Below are positions 18,908 through 28,026 of a DNA stretch of 64,000 nucleotides, piece after piece. The translations under genes were made by a program, and so were the position numbers. The notes under the pieces were generated by a model. That model made no database searches and had not been told where the DNA came from. It was given only the letters and a program-made list of their open reading frames with translations. How positions within the stretch are numbered: the first letter of the stretch is position 1; each line of letters opens with the position of its first letter. This DNA comes from Tepidimonas aquatica (lineage in GTDB: Bacteria > Pseudomonadota > Gammaproteobacteria > Burkholderiales > Burkholderiaceae_C): the NCBI RefSeq assembly GCF_007556585.1, contig NZ_VJNA01000008.1:46352-110351 (forward strand), written 5' to 3'.

Positions 18908-19864
18908 TCAGCAGACGCCGAAGGTGATGCCGGCCGCGCGCAGGTAGCGCCGGTAGGCGGCGCTCAGGCGGTCGGCGGCGCACATCGCCTCGCCGCCGAA
19001 GAGCGGCAGGCGCTTCGGAGTCTGGGACTCGAGGATCGGGCGGTCCTGCGCGAAGATGGCGCTCTGGAACTCGCGCAGCGCCGCGTCCGGGGTGGTGGTG
19101 TCGGTGGTGTGCTGCACGAACCAGACGCGGCAGGTTTCCGGCGTCGTCGGGCAGGCCCACATGACGTAGGCGTCGGCCGGGGCGTCGCCCTCGGGCTGCT
19201 TCTGCAGCAGCGCGGCGTAGGGACTGAGCACCTCGTAGCGGTAGCGCACCCAGGCGCCGCCCTGCGCGCGGGCAGTGGCGCGCGGCTGCCAGGCCGGGTA
19301 GTCCGGCACGACCGGGCGGCCGTCGGCGGTCAGCGTCACCTCGTACGGCGGCACCTCGGCGTGCGTCGGCGCGCCGAGCCAGCCTTCGTGCACGTAGGCA
19401 AAGTGCGCGGTGTCGAGGAAATTCTCGATCGCGCGCGGGGCGCTGGTGGCCACGTCGAACGGCCCGTGCACGACGCGCCGCGGCGGCAGAGGGGGCAGCG
19501 ACGGCGGCGCGGGCGCGACGGGGGTGCCCAAGCACACCCACAGCAGCCCGTGCGCCTGCGCCACCGCATGGCGGCAGGCGGCGTGACCGTCCGGTGGCGC
19601 AAAGCCCGGCAGCGCCGGGATCGCGCGGCAGCGGCCGTCGCCGTCGAAGCGCCAGCCGTGGTACGGGCACCGCAGCTGCCCCTCCACCACCGCGCCGAGG
19701 GACAGGCGCGCGCCGCGGTGCGGGCAGCGGTCGGCGAACGCCTGCACCGCACCCGCGCCGTCGCGCCACAGCACGAGCGGCTCGTCCAGCAGCGTAACCG
19801 GCACCGGCGCCGCGCCGACGTCATCGGCCAGCGCCACCGGCCACCAGTGGTCGCGCTCGACCAT
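18908..19864 (-). CDS. Rieske non-heme iron oxygenase, alpha-subunit type
   Basis: 318 aa. Rieske [2Fe-2S] ligands C47-x-H49 (CPHRG) and C66-x2-H69 (CPYHGW); mononuclear iron site around ENFLDTAHFAYVHEG (D151, H154, H159). The size and layout suit VanA/NdmA-like demethylases and other single-component oxygenases, which take electrons from a separate reductase; none is adjacent. The start codon shares one base with the stop of the substrate-binding protein gene (TGATG). Position between a purine/nucleoside importer and a purine deaminase suggests a purine-related substrate, but that is inference. Confidence 0.88.
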   Translation of the reverse strand: MVERDHWWPVALADDVGAAPVPVTLLDEPLVLWRDGAGAVQAFADRCPHRGARLSLGAVVEGQLRCPYHGWRFDGDGRCRAIPALPGFAPPDGHAACRHAVAQAHGLLWVCLGTPVAPAPPSLPPLPPRRVVHGPFDVATSAPRAIENFLDTAHFAYVHEGWLGAPTHAEVPPYEVTLTADGRPVVPDYPAWQPRATARAQGGAWVRYRYEVLSPYAALLQKQPEGDAPADAYVMWACPTTPETCRVWFVQHTTDTTTPDAALREFQSAIFAQDRPILESQTPKRLPLFGGEAMCAADRLSAAYRRYLRAAGITFGVC

Positions 19865-21024
19865 CACTTGCCAGCCGGGATCTTGCCTTCCACGCCCTTG
19901 ACGAAGAAGTTGACCTTGTCCTTCCAGTCCTGGTCGGCCTTGACGCCCTTGGCCAGCACTTCCTTGCCGGTGTTGTCGACGATCGGGCCGGTGAAGACCT
20001 CGAACTCGCCGCTCTTGAGGCCCGCTTTGACCTCTTCGACCTTCTTCTTGGCCTCTTCCGGCACCACGTCGGCGATCTTGATCAGGTCGTTGAGGCCTTC
20101 CTTGACGCCCCAGACGGTGCGCTTGGTCTGCCACGTGCCGTCCAGCACCTCCTGCACGGCCTGGACGTAGTACGGACCCCAGTTGACGACCGCCGAGGCC
20201 AGGTGCGCCTTCGGACCGAAGCTGCTCATGTCGCTGTCCCAGCCGAAGGCGTACTTGCCGTTCTTCTCGGCGGTCTGCAGCACGGCGGTGGAGTCGGTGT
20301 TTTGCAGCAGCACGTCGGCGCCCTGGTTGATCAGGCTCTGCGCGGCCTCGGTCTCCTTCGGCGGGTCGAACCAGGAGTTGACCCACACGACCTTGAGCTT
20401 GATGTTGGGCTTGACGGTCTGCGCGCCCAAGGCATACGCGTTGATGTTGCGCAAAACCTCGGGAATCGGGAAGGAGCCCACGAAGCCGAGCGTGTTGGTC
20501 TTGGTCATGTGCCCGGCGATGATGCCCGCCATGTACGCATCCTGGTAGAAACTGGCGTCGTAGATGCGCATATTGGGCGCGGTCTTGTAGCCGGTGGCGT
20601 GCTCGAATTTCACATCCGGAAACTCTTGCGCCACCTTCAGCATCGGCTCCATGTAGCCAAACGAGGTGGCAAAGATGATCTTGTTGCCCTGCGCGGCCAG
20701 GTCGCGGATCACGCGCTCGGCGTCGGCGCCTTCCGGCACGCTTTCGACGAAGGTGGTCTGCACCTTGTCACCAAAGTGCGCCTCCACCGCCTTGCGGCCG
20801 AGGTCGTGCGCAAACGACCAGCCGGCATCGCCCACCGGACCGACGTAGACCCAGGCGGCCTTCAACGGCTCGGGCTTGGGCGCCTGCGTGGCCGGGGCGG
20901 GGGCCGGGGCGGGGGCGGCCTCCTCTTTCTTGCCGCAGCCCACGAGGGCGCTGCCCGCCACCAGCCCCAGCGCCGCGGCCTTGGCCGCGGTCTTGAGCCA
21001 TTCGCGCTTGTTCGCATCGATCAT
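19864..21024 (-). CDS. BMP family ABC transporter substrate-binding lipoprotein
   Basis: 386 aa. Lipoprotein signal with lipobox LVGC (C30), then an Ala/Pro linker (residues ~35-52) and a Bmp/Med periplasmic binding domain: AAWVYVGPVGDAGWSFAHD, VIRDLAAQGNKIIFATSFGYM, FVGSFPIPEVLRNINAY. BMP proteins bind nucleosides or purine bases and feed the ABC importer encoded immediately upstream (two permeases and an ATPase). The order ATPase, permease, permease, binding protein, oxygenase, deaminase is one transcriptional direction with short gaps. Confidence 0.93.
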   Translation of the reverse strand: MIDANKREWLKTAAKAAALGLVAGSALVGCGKKEEAAPAPAPAPATQAPKPEPLKAAWVYVGPVGDAGWSFAHDLGRKAVEAHFGDKVQTTFVESVPEGADAERVIRDLAAQGNKIIFATSFGYMEPMLKVAQEFPDVKFEHATGYKTAPNMRIYDASFYQDAYMAGIIAGHMTKTNTLGFVGSFPIPEVLRNINAYALGAQTVKPNIKLKVVWVNSWFDPPKETEAAQSLINQGADVLLQNTDSTAVLQTAEKNGKYAFGWDSDMSSFGPKAHLASAVVNWGPYYVQAVQEVLDGTWQTKRTVWGVKEGLNDLIKIADVVPEEAKKKVEEVKAGLKSGEFEVFTGPIVDNTGKEVLAKGVKADQDWKDKVNFFVKGVEGKIPAGK

Positions 21025-21054
21025 GGAAGTACTCCTGTGTGAAAAAGGGGGATG

Positions 21055-21975
21055 TTACGACCCGGGATAAAACGGCTTGCCCAGGGACTGGGGCATGTGG
21101 GTGCGGATCCACAGCGGGCTGCGGGAAATCAGCACCAGCACCACGATGGTGGCCAGGTAGGGCATCATGGTCAGGAACTGGCTGGGCACCTGAACCCCCA
21201 TGCCTTGCAGGTGAAACTGCAGCATCGTCACGCCGCCAAACAGATACGCACCAAGCAAAACCCGTGCCGGCCGCCAGGTGGCAAAAGTGGTCAGCGCCAG
21301 CGCGATCCAGCCCTTGCCGGCGATCATGCCTTCGACCCACAGCGGCGTGTAGACGGTGGACACATAGGCCCCGGCCAACCCGCACAGCGCGCCCCCGACC
21401 ACCACCGCCAGCAGCCGAATGCGGCGCACCGGGTAGCCCAGGGCGTGGGCGGACTCCGGGTTCTCGCCCACGCTGCGCAGCACCAGTCCGGTGCGTGTGC
21501 GGTCAAAAAACCACACCAACCCTATCGCCAGCGCAACCGCCGCATACACCAGCGCATGCTGGCGAAACAGCGCGGCGCCCAGAAAGGGCAGATCCCCCAG
21601 CAGGGGTACATGGGGCGCGACCAGCTCCGGCAGCTTGTACTGGGTGTAGGGCTGCCCCCCGAAAGCGGACAGCCCGGCGCCAAACAGGCTGAGCGCCAGC
21701 CCGGTGGCGTACTGGTTGGTGTTGAGGTAGATGACCAGCCAACCGAAGACCAGCGACAGCAGCGCCGCCACCCCCATGCCGGCCAGAAAGCCCAGCGGAT
21801 GCGCCCCAAAGTGCACCACCGCCGCAAAACCGGCCAGCGCGCCGCACAGCATCAGCCCCTCGGCGCCCAGGTTGACGACGCCCACCTTCTCGTTGATCAG
21901 CAGCCCCAGCGCCGCGATGGCCAGCACCGTGCCGGCGTTGAGCGAGGCGGCGATCAGCAGTGCCACAGCTTCCAT
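21055..21975 (-). CDS. ABC transporter permease (nucleoside/purine, NupQ/YufQ type)
   Basis: 306 aa, about nine hydrophobic segments, beginning SLNAGTVLAIAALGLLINEKVGVVNLGAEGLML, the conserved start of branched-chain-type permeases that serve BMP importers. The ERT-like loop FDRTRTGLVLRSVGENPESAHALG in the middle is the ATPase-contact loop. It is 6 bases from the other permease gene upstream and 30 from the binding protein gene downstream. Confidence 0.9.
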   Translation of the reverse strand: MEAVALLIAASLNAGTVLAIAALGLLINEKVGVVNLGAEGLMLCGALAGFAAVVHFGAHPLGFLAGMGVAALLSLVFGWLVIYLNTNQYATGLALSLFGAGLSAFGGQPYTQYKLPELVAPHVPLLGDLPFLGAALFRQHALVYAAVALAIGLVWFFDRTRTGLVLRSVGENPESAHALGYPVRRIRLLAVVVGGALCGLAGAYVSTVYTPLWVEGMIAGKGWIALALTTFATWRPARVLLGAYLFGGVTMLQFHLQGMGVQVPSQFLTMMPYLATIVVLVLISRSPLWIRTHMPQSLGKPFYPGS

Positions 21976-21981
21976 CGCGCA

Positions 21982-23037
21982 TCAACCTTTCGACCAGCGC
22001 ACCCGGTAGGCGATTAGGGTGTCGCACGCCAGCAGCGTCAGCAGCAGCAGGCCCTGAAAGACCCCGGTGATCGACTTGGGCAGCCCCAGGCGCGACTGCG
22101 CCAACTCGCCGCCCAGGTAAAACATGCTCATCAGCACCGCCGCGCCGGTGATGCCGGCCGGGTGCAGGCGGCCGACAAACGCCACGATGATGGCGGCAAA
22201 GCCGTAGCCCACCGGCACGTGGGGTGTGAGCTGGCCCACGGGGCCGGCCACTTCGAGCGCGCCGGCCAGCCCCGCCAGCGCCCCGGTCACCCCCATGGCC
22301 AGCCACAGCGCCGCGCGCGCCGAAAAACCGGCGTAACGCGCCGCCAGCGGGGCCAGCCCGCCCACCTGCTGCGCAAACCCGGCGCGTGTGCGAAACAGAA
22401 ACAGCCACACCGCCACCGTGGCCAGCAGCGCCAGCACCAACCCCACGTTGACGCGCAGCCCCGGCAGCAGACGTGGCACCAGCGCCGTCGCGCCGAAGCG
22501 CTGCGTCTGTGGAAAGTTGAACCCCAGCGGATCTTTCCACGGGCCATAGACCAGGTAGTTGAGCAACTGCACCGCCACGTACACCAGCATCAAGCTGACC
22601 AGGATTTCGTTGGCGTTGTAGCGGTCGCGCAGCACCGCGGTGACGCTGGCCCACGCCAGCCCGCCCAGCGCGCCAGCCAGCAGCACCAGCGGCCAGGTGG
22701 GCCAGGCCGCCCCCTGCAGCGCCAGCGCCACGCCGCTGGCGCACACGGCCCCGATGATGAACTGCCCTTCGGCGCCGATATTCCAGACGTTGGAGCGAAA
22801 GCCGATGGCCAGCCCCAGCGCGATCAGCATCAGCGGCGTGGCCTTCAGCAGCAGCTCGCTGAGCGCGCGCAGGTCGCCCAGCGGCTCGACGAAAAACACC
22901 CGCAGCCCCGCCAGCGGATCCTTGCCCAACACCGCAAACAGCACCACGCCGATGGCCACCGTCAACGCCAGCGCCAGCAACGGTGACGCCCAGCGCCACC
23001 ACGCCGACGGTTGGGGACGCCGCTCAAGCCGCACCAT
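21982..23037 (-). CDS. ABC transporter permease (nucleoside/purine, NupP/YufP type)
   Basis: 351 aa with an N-terminal helix (residues ~15-35) followed by a branched-chain permease core (LGLAIGFRSNVWNIGAEGQFIIGA, YNANEILVSLMLVYVAVQLLNY). The ATG at 23037 is preferred over the upstream frame to 23097 because it begins just inside the ATPase 3' end, giving a 14-base overlap that fits coupled translation. It forms the membrane pore with the second permease. Confidence 0.9.
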   Translation of the reverse strand: MVRLERRPQPSAWWRWASPLLALALTVAIGVVLFAVLGKDPLAGLRVFFVEPLGDLRALSELLLKATPLMLIALGLAIGFRSNVWNIGAEGQFIIGAVCASGVALALQGAAWPTWPLVLLAGALGGLAWASVTAVLRDRYNANEILVSLMLVYVAVQLLNYLVYGPWKDPLGFNFPQTQRFGATALVPRLLPGLRVNVGLVLALLATVAVWLFLFRTRAGFAQQVGGLAPLAARYAGFSARAALWLAMGVTGALAGLAGALEVAGPVGQLTPHVPVGYGFAAIIVAFVGRLHPAGITGAAVLMSMFYLGGELAQSRLGLPKSITGVFQGLLLLTLLACDTLIAYRVRWSKG

Positions 23038-24568
23038 GGTGCTCCTCCTCGGCGTGCGCCAGCGGCGAGCCGGGCCACAGGCCCGACATCCACGCACCGA
23101 TCAGCTCCACCGTCGCCTCGGCCACCGGCACGCTGGGCGACAGGTGGCCCTTGCACAGCACGACCAGGCGGTCGCACAGCTCGAAGAGTTCGTCCAGCTC
23201 CTCGCTGACCACCAGCACCGCGCAGCCGGCCTCGCGCAGCGCCACCAGCGCGGCGCGGATCTGCGCCGCCGCGCCGACGTCCACCCCCCAGGTCGGCTGC
23301 GACACCACCAGCACGCGCGGCTGCGCGTCGATTTCGCGCCCGACGATGAACTTTTGCAGGTTGCCACCTGAGAGCGACTGCGCCGCCGCGTCCGGTCCGG
23401 CCGTCTTGACGCCGTAGCGTTCGATGATGCCGATGGCTTGCGCCCGCAGCGCGCCCAGGCGCAGCCAGCCGCCCCGCCCCACCGCTTCGGAGCGCGTCAG
23501 CAGCAGGTTGTGCGCCAGCCCCAGCGTCGGCACGGCGCCGCGTCCCAGGCGCTCTTCCGGGACAAAGTGCAGCCCCAGCCGGCGCCGCTGCCCCGGGTGC
23601 GCGCGCCCAATGTCGCGCCCGTCCAGCCACACGGTACCCGGCGGCGCCGACGTATCCTCGCCCGACAGCGCTGCCAGCAGCTCGCGCTGTCCGTTGCCGG
23701 ACACGCCTGCCACCCCGACGATCTCACCCGCGCGCAGCGTCAGGTCGACGCCGTGCAGGTCGGTGCCGAACTCGTGCGGGCTCTTGAGCGACAGCCCGCG
23801 CAACGCCAACACCACCTCGCCCGCGGGGCGGCGGTGCGGCGGCAGTGGCGGCGGCTCGTTGCCGATCATCAAGCGCGACAGCTCGGCGTTGTCCACCGCG
23901 CGCGGGTCCACCGTGCCGGTGATCCGCCCAGCGCGCATCACGGTGCAGGTGTCGCACAACGCGCGGATTTCGTGCAGTTTGTGGCTGATGTACAAAATGC
24001 TGCAGCCCTGCGCCGCGAGCTGGCGCAACACGCCAAACAGCCGCTGCACGGCCTGTGGCGTCAGCACCGAGGTGGGCTCGTCCAGAATCAGCAGCCGCGG
24101 CTGCGCGAGCAACGCGCGCACGATTTCGACCCGCTGGCGCTCCCCCACCGACAGGGTGTGCACCGGCCGCGCCGGGTCCACCTCCAGCCCGAACTCGCGC
24201 GCTTTGGCCTCGATGGCGGCGCTGACCTCGCGCAGCGTGGTGTCGGCCTGCAACCCCAGCCAGACGTTTTGCGCCACCGTCAACGTCTCGAACAGGCTAA
24301 AGTGCTGAAACACCATGCCGATGCCCAGCTCGCGCGCCTGCTGCGGGCTTTTCAGGTGCACCTCGCGGCCATCGAAGCGCATCGTGCCTTCGTCCGGCTG
24401 CACGACGCCGTAGATGATCTTCATCAGCGTGGATTTGCCCGCGCCGTTTTCGCCCAGCACCGCGTGGATGCTGCCCGGCGCCACGGTCAACGATACATGG
24501 TCGTTGGCCAGCACGCCGGGGTAGCGTTTGGTGATGCCGTGCAGTTCGAGTCGGGGGATGACGTCCAT
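23024..24568 (-). CDS. ABC transporter ATP-binding protein, duplicated (nucleoside/purine importer)
   Basis: 514 aa with two ABC cassettes. The first has Walker A GENGAGKS, signature LSVGERQRVEI and Walker B LLILDEPTSVL. The second has the degenerate Walker A GVSGNGQREL and a degenerate Walker B (VVSQPTWGVDVGA) but an intact signature LSGGNLQKF, as in YufO/NupO-type ATPases. It begins MDVIPRLELHGITKRYPG; longer in-frame sequence upstream is a shadow of the radical SAM gene. First gene of the importer cluster, 62 bases downstream of that gene. Confidence 0.93.
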   Translation of the reverse strand: MDVIPRLELHGITKRYPGVLANDHVSLTVAPGSIHAVLGENGAGKSTLMKIIYGVVQPDEGTMRFDGREVHLKSPQQARELGIGMVFQHFSLFETLTVAQNVWLGLQADTTLREVSAAIEAKAREFGLEVDPARPVHTLSVGERQRVEIVRALLAQPRLLILDEPTSVLTPQAVQRLFGVLRQLAAQGCSILYISHKLHEIRALCDTCTVMRAGRITGTVDPRAVDNAELSRLMIGNEPPPLPPHRRPAGEVVLALRGLSLKSPHEFGTDLHGVDLTLRAGEIVGVAGVSGNGQRELLAALSGEDTSAPPGTVWLDGRDIGRAHPGQRRRLGLHFVPEERLGRGAVPTLGLAHNLLLTRSEAVGRGGWLRLGALRAQAIGIIERYGVKTAGPDAAAQSLSGGNLQKFIVGREIDAQPRVLVVSQPTWGVDVGAAAQIRAALVALREAGCAVLVVSEELDELFELCDRLVVLCKGHLSPSVPVAEATVELIGAWMSGLWPGSPLAHAEEEHHGAA

Positions 24569-24630
24569 CGTCGCCAATCGTTCGGGGGTAGGCACGCGCT
24601 GCGGCGCGGGGTGCGCAATGGTAACGGGTA

Positions 24631-25716
24631 TCAGTCGAACAGCGAACGCTGCTGCGGCAGCCCGGGGGCGGGCGCCGGGGGCCGAAAGCGCGTGACATCC
24701 AGCGGTGTGGGTTCGCGCTGCAGGCCCAGCCGTCGGCAGGCCTGCGCAAAGCGCTGGCGCAGCAAGTCGGCCCACACGCCGCGGCCGGCCATGCGCGTGC
24801 CAAAGGCGGCGTCGTAGTCGCGGCCGCCGTGCAGCTCGCGCACCCGCGCCAGCACCCGCGCGGCGCGTTGCGGGTAGTGGGCCTGCAGCCAGTCGGCAAA
24901 CACGGTGCGCACCTCCCACGGCAGGCGCAGCACGGTGTAAAAAGCACGCGTCGCGCCGGCCTCGGCCGCGGCGGCCAGCACCTGCTCCATGTCGTCGTTG
25001 AGAAACGGTATTTGCGGCGCCACGCTCACCCCCACCGGCACGCCGGCGTCGACCAGCGCACGGATGGTGCGCAGCCGCCGCCACGGGGCCGCCGCGCGCG
25101 GCTCCAGCCGCCGCGCCAGCGCCGCGTCCAGCGTCGTCACCGTCACGTACACGGCGCACAAGCCCTGCGCAGCCATCGGCGCGATCAAGTCGAGGTCGCG
25201 CTCGACCCCGCTGCCCTTGGTGACCAGCACCCAGGGGTGCTTCGTCTCGTGCAACACCTGCAACAGCGCCCGTGTCAGGCCGAGCTCGCGCTCGACCGGC
25301 TGGTACGGGTCGGTGACGCTGCCAATGGCCACCGGCGCCGGCCGGTAGCGCGGGTGCGCCAGCTCGGCGCGCAACCGCTCGGCCAGGCCCCGTTTGGCCA
25401 CGATGATGGTCTCGAAGTCCAACCCCGGCGACAAGTCCAAGTAGGCGTGCGTGGGGCGCGCGTAGCAGTACGCGCAACCGTGCTCGCAACCGCGGTAGGG
25501 GTTGAGCGAGCGGTCAAAGCCGATGTCGGGCGAGTCGTTGTAGCTCAGGGCGCTGCGCGCCTCTTCCCAGCGCAGCTCGGTGCGCGGGGGTGGCGGCGTG
25601 CCCGCGTCGCTGGGCCAGCCGTCGTCGAACGGCTCGCGCACCTCGTGAGCGTAGCGGTGGGCCAGCCGCTGACCGCTGCCACGGCCTTTGGGCGGGGGAT
25701 GGGTGGCCGCCGCCAT
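24631..25716 (-). CDS. PA0069-family radical SAM protein
   Basis: 361 aa. The radical SAM cluster cysteines are C77, C81 and C84 in RGCEHGCAYCYA, the CxxxCxYC form used by the spore-photoproduct-lyase-like/Rv2578c (PA0069) family. GSVTDPYQPVERELGLTRALLQVL and VLVTKGSGVERDLDL are further family blocks. The cofactor is SAM plus a [4Fe-4S] cluster; the reaction is unknown. Its start lies 2 bases after the dinG stop, and their coupling may mean a link to DNA repair, which is unproven. Confidence 0.88.
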   Translation of the reverse strand: MAAATHPPPKGRGSGQRLAHRYAHEVREPFDDGWPSDAGTPPPPRTELRWEEARSALSYNDSPDIGFDRSLNPYRGCEHGCAYCYARPTHAYLDLSPGLDFETIIVAKRGLAERLRAELAHPRYRPAPVAIGSVTDPYQPVERELGLTRALLQVLHETKHPWVLVTKGSGVERDLDLIAPMAAQGLCAVYVTVTTLDAALARRLEPRAAAPWRRLRTIRALVDAGVPVGVSVAPQIPFLNDDMEQVLAAAAEAGATRAFYTVLRLPWEVRTVFADWLQAHYPQRAARVLARVRELHGGRDYDAAFGTRMAGRGVWADLLRQRFAQACRRLGLQREPTPLDVTRFRPPAPAPGLPQQRSLFD

Positions 25717-25718
25717 CG

Positions 25719-27896
25719 TCACACCTCGGGGCTGACCGCCACGCTGGACTGCGGCCGGCCCGCCGCGGCGTGGCAGCGACGAAACGGCGGCAAGCTGTTC
25801 AAAATGATCCGACCGTACCCGGTGGTGCTCAGCCGCGGGTCGTAGCACACGATGCGGGCGTGGTCGGCCTCGGTGCGGATGGCCCGCCCCACCCACTGCT
25901 TGAGCCGCAGCGCGGTGGCCGGCACCACAAGTTCGATGAACGGATCGCGGCCGCTGGCGCGCAACCATTCGGCGCGCGCCTCGCCCACCGGATCGTCAGG
26001 CGGCGCAAAAGGCAGCTTGGTGATGAACAGCTCGGCGCACAGGTCGCCGGGCAAATCCAGCCCCTCGCCAAACGACTGCAAGCCCAGGATGATGGAGGCC
26101 TCGCCCGCCGCGACGCGCTCGCGGTGCTGCCGCAACAACTGCAGGCGCGGCCGCTCGCCCTGCACCAGCGTGCGCGTGCGCAGCGCCGGGGGCAGCGCCG
26201 CCGCCACCCGCTGCAGGTGCGCGCGCGACGTGAACAGCACCAGCGCGCCGCGCCGCACCGCGGGCAAGTCCCGCAGCAGCGCGTGTTGCACCGCCTCCTG
26301 GTACGCCGCCAAGTCGCGCGGCTCGGCCGCCACCCCCGCCAGCACCAGTTCGCCCTGGCGGGCGTGGTCAAACGGGCTGTCCACGGTCTGGACGGCGACG
26401 TCGGGCTCGTCCGCCAGGCCAACCTCGTTGAGGTAAAAGTCGAACCGCCCGCCGCTGGTGAGCGTGGCGGAGGTCAGCACCGCGGCGCGCACCTGACCCC
26501 ACAACCGTGTTCGCAGCAGCGCGCCCGGCAACATGGGGCTGGCGTGCGCCAGCACGCGCACGGTGCCGTCGCCGCCTTGGGGCGGGTACAGCGTGAACCA
26601 TTTGGCCAGCGGCGCCTGCCCCGCCGCAGGCTCGTGCAGCAGCCAGCGCACGGTGTCGCTGGCCGCCTCCAACCGCGGCGCCAGTGTGCCCAACTGGGTG
26701 TACAGCGCGGCCAGACGGTGCGCCTCGTCGGGCTGCTGGCGCATGGCGTCGCGCAGCGTCTGCCCCAAGGCTCGCACCGCGGCCAGCAGCGTGCCCGCCG
26801 CCGCATCCGCCTGGGCCAAGGGGCCTGCCCAGCCCTCGGGCAATCGGCCATGCGGCAGCCTGACCCGCAGCGGCTCGTCCAACCCGCGCAGCCTCTCGCC
26901 CCAGGCTTGCACGCACAGCCGCGCCACGTCCTGCAACGCCGCGCGCAACTGCGCGGCGGCCTGGGGCACGTCGGCAACCGCGTCGCAACCAACCTCCTGC
27001 GCCACGCGCAGCGCCCGGCTGGCCAGCCGGTCCACCCAGGCCAGCCGCGTCAGGCCGGTGCGGCAGCCAAACTGCTCCAGCGCCGTGGCCGGCAGGTGGT
27101 GCGCTTCGTCCAGCACCAGCAGGCATTGGTCCAGCTCGGGCAACTGGCGCGTGCCCAGCGTGGCCAGCAGCAGGTCGTGGTTGACGACGATGACGTGCGC
27201 GCCAACGAGCGCTTTGCGCCGTTCGAAGTACACGCATCCCCCGTACAGCGGGCAGTGGCGCGCGCTGCACGATGCCGCGTCGGCCGCCACCGCCGCCCAC
27301 CAGCGCGGCTCGGGCGGTTGCGCCAAGCTGTCGAGCTCGCCGTCCCATTGGCCGTGCACGAGCTCGGCGGCGCGGGCGTGCAGCCAGGCGCGCCGCGCCT
27401 GCTCCGACGCGGCGTCGGTGGGCTGCAGCGGCAGTTCGTCGTCGTGCCCTTCGTCGTCGGCGGCAGCGGGGTCGGCCAGCCATTGCTCGAGCTTGAGCCG
27501 GCAGACGTAGCGCCCGCGGCCTTTGGCCAGCGCCCAGCGCACGTCCCACGACATGCGCTCGGCCAACGCGGGCAGGTCATGGTGCACCAGCTGCTCCTGC
27601 AGCGCCACCGTGGCGGTGGAGACGACGACGCGCGTGCCGCGCTGCAGTGCCAGGGCAATGGCCGGCGTCAGGTACGCCAGCGATTTACCGACGCCGGTGC
27701 CGGCCTCGATGACGGCGATGCGGCGCGCGGGTGCCTCACCATCGACGGCTTTGCCCAATGTCCCTTGCGCCAACGTGGTGGCTACGCGCTCGGCCATCGC
27801 CCGCTGCCCGGCCCGCGGCCGCAGGCTGGGCGTGTCGGCGATCAGCCGCTCGAACGCCGCCAACGCGTCATCGGCCATGTCGTCGGTGTTGCGCAT
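25719..27896 (-). CDS. dinG: ATP-dependent DNA helicase DinG (XPD/FANCJ-like)
   Basis: 725 aa superfamily 2 helicase. Walker A EAGTGVGKS (64-72), DEAH at 263-266, and C132, C210, C215, C221, four cysteines placed as in the iron-sulfur domain of DinG/XPD 5'-3' helicases. C-terminal motifs V-VI include LGLQSFGEGLDLPGD and QWVGRAIRTEADH. It unwinds R-loops, D-loops and forked DNA and is SOS-linked in other bacteria; no LexA box could be picked out by eye in the 130-base gap to the divergent signalling gene. Confidence 0.9.
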   Translation of the reverse strand: MRNTDDMADDALAAFERLIADTPSLRPRAGQRAMAERVATTLAQGTLGKAVDGEAPARRIAVIEAGTGVGKSLAYLTPAIALALQRGTRVVVSTATVALQEQLVHHDLPALAERMSWDVRWALAKGRGRYVCRLKLEQWLADPAAADDEGHDDELPLQPTDAASEQARRAWLHARAAELVHGQWDGELDSLAQPPEPRWWAAVAADAASCSARHCPLYGGCVYFERRKALVGAHVIVVNHDLLLATLGTRQLPELDQCLLVLDEAHHLPATALEQFGCRTGLTRLAWVDRLASRALRVAQEVGCDAVADVPQAAAQLRAALQDVARLCVQAWGERLRGLDEPLRVRLPHGRLPEGWAGPLAQADAAAGTLLAAVRALGQTLRDAMRQQPDEAHRLAALYTQLGTLAPRLEAASDTVRWLLHEPAAGQAPLAKWFTLYPPQGGDGTVRVLAHASPMLPGALLRTRLWGQVRAAVLTSATLTSGGRFDFYLNEVGLADEPDVAVQTVDSPFDHARQGELVLAGVAAEPRDLAAYQEAVQHALLRDLPAVRRGALVLFTSRAHLQRVAAALPPALRTRTLVQGERPRLQLLRQHRERVAAGEASIILGLQSFGEGLDLPGDLCAELFITKLPFAPPDDPVGEARAEWLRASGRDPFIELVVPATALRLKQWVGRAIRTEADHARIVCYDPRLSTTGYGRIILNSLPPFRRCHAAAGRPQSSVAVSPEV

Positions 27897-28026
27897 GGGC
27901 CGCAGTTTGACACAGCGTCACACCACAACACGCACTTCACCTTCATAATTGCTGTTTACAGCATCGCGTAAGTCGGTGAATGCATTGCCACAGGGAGCCT
28001 TCGACCCACCGGAGCACCGCGCCTTC

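Noticed and set aside
21503..23002. 500-codon minus frame over the permease genes
   Set aside because: Low-complexity Gly/Ala/Arg sequence with no family pattern; it is a shadow of the two real permease genes.
27949..28026. TTG start for the GGDEF-EAL gene, adding 26 residues
   Set aside because: The added residues carry no signal or conserved pattern; ATG 28027 is followed directly by the first membrane helix region. Not fully excluded.
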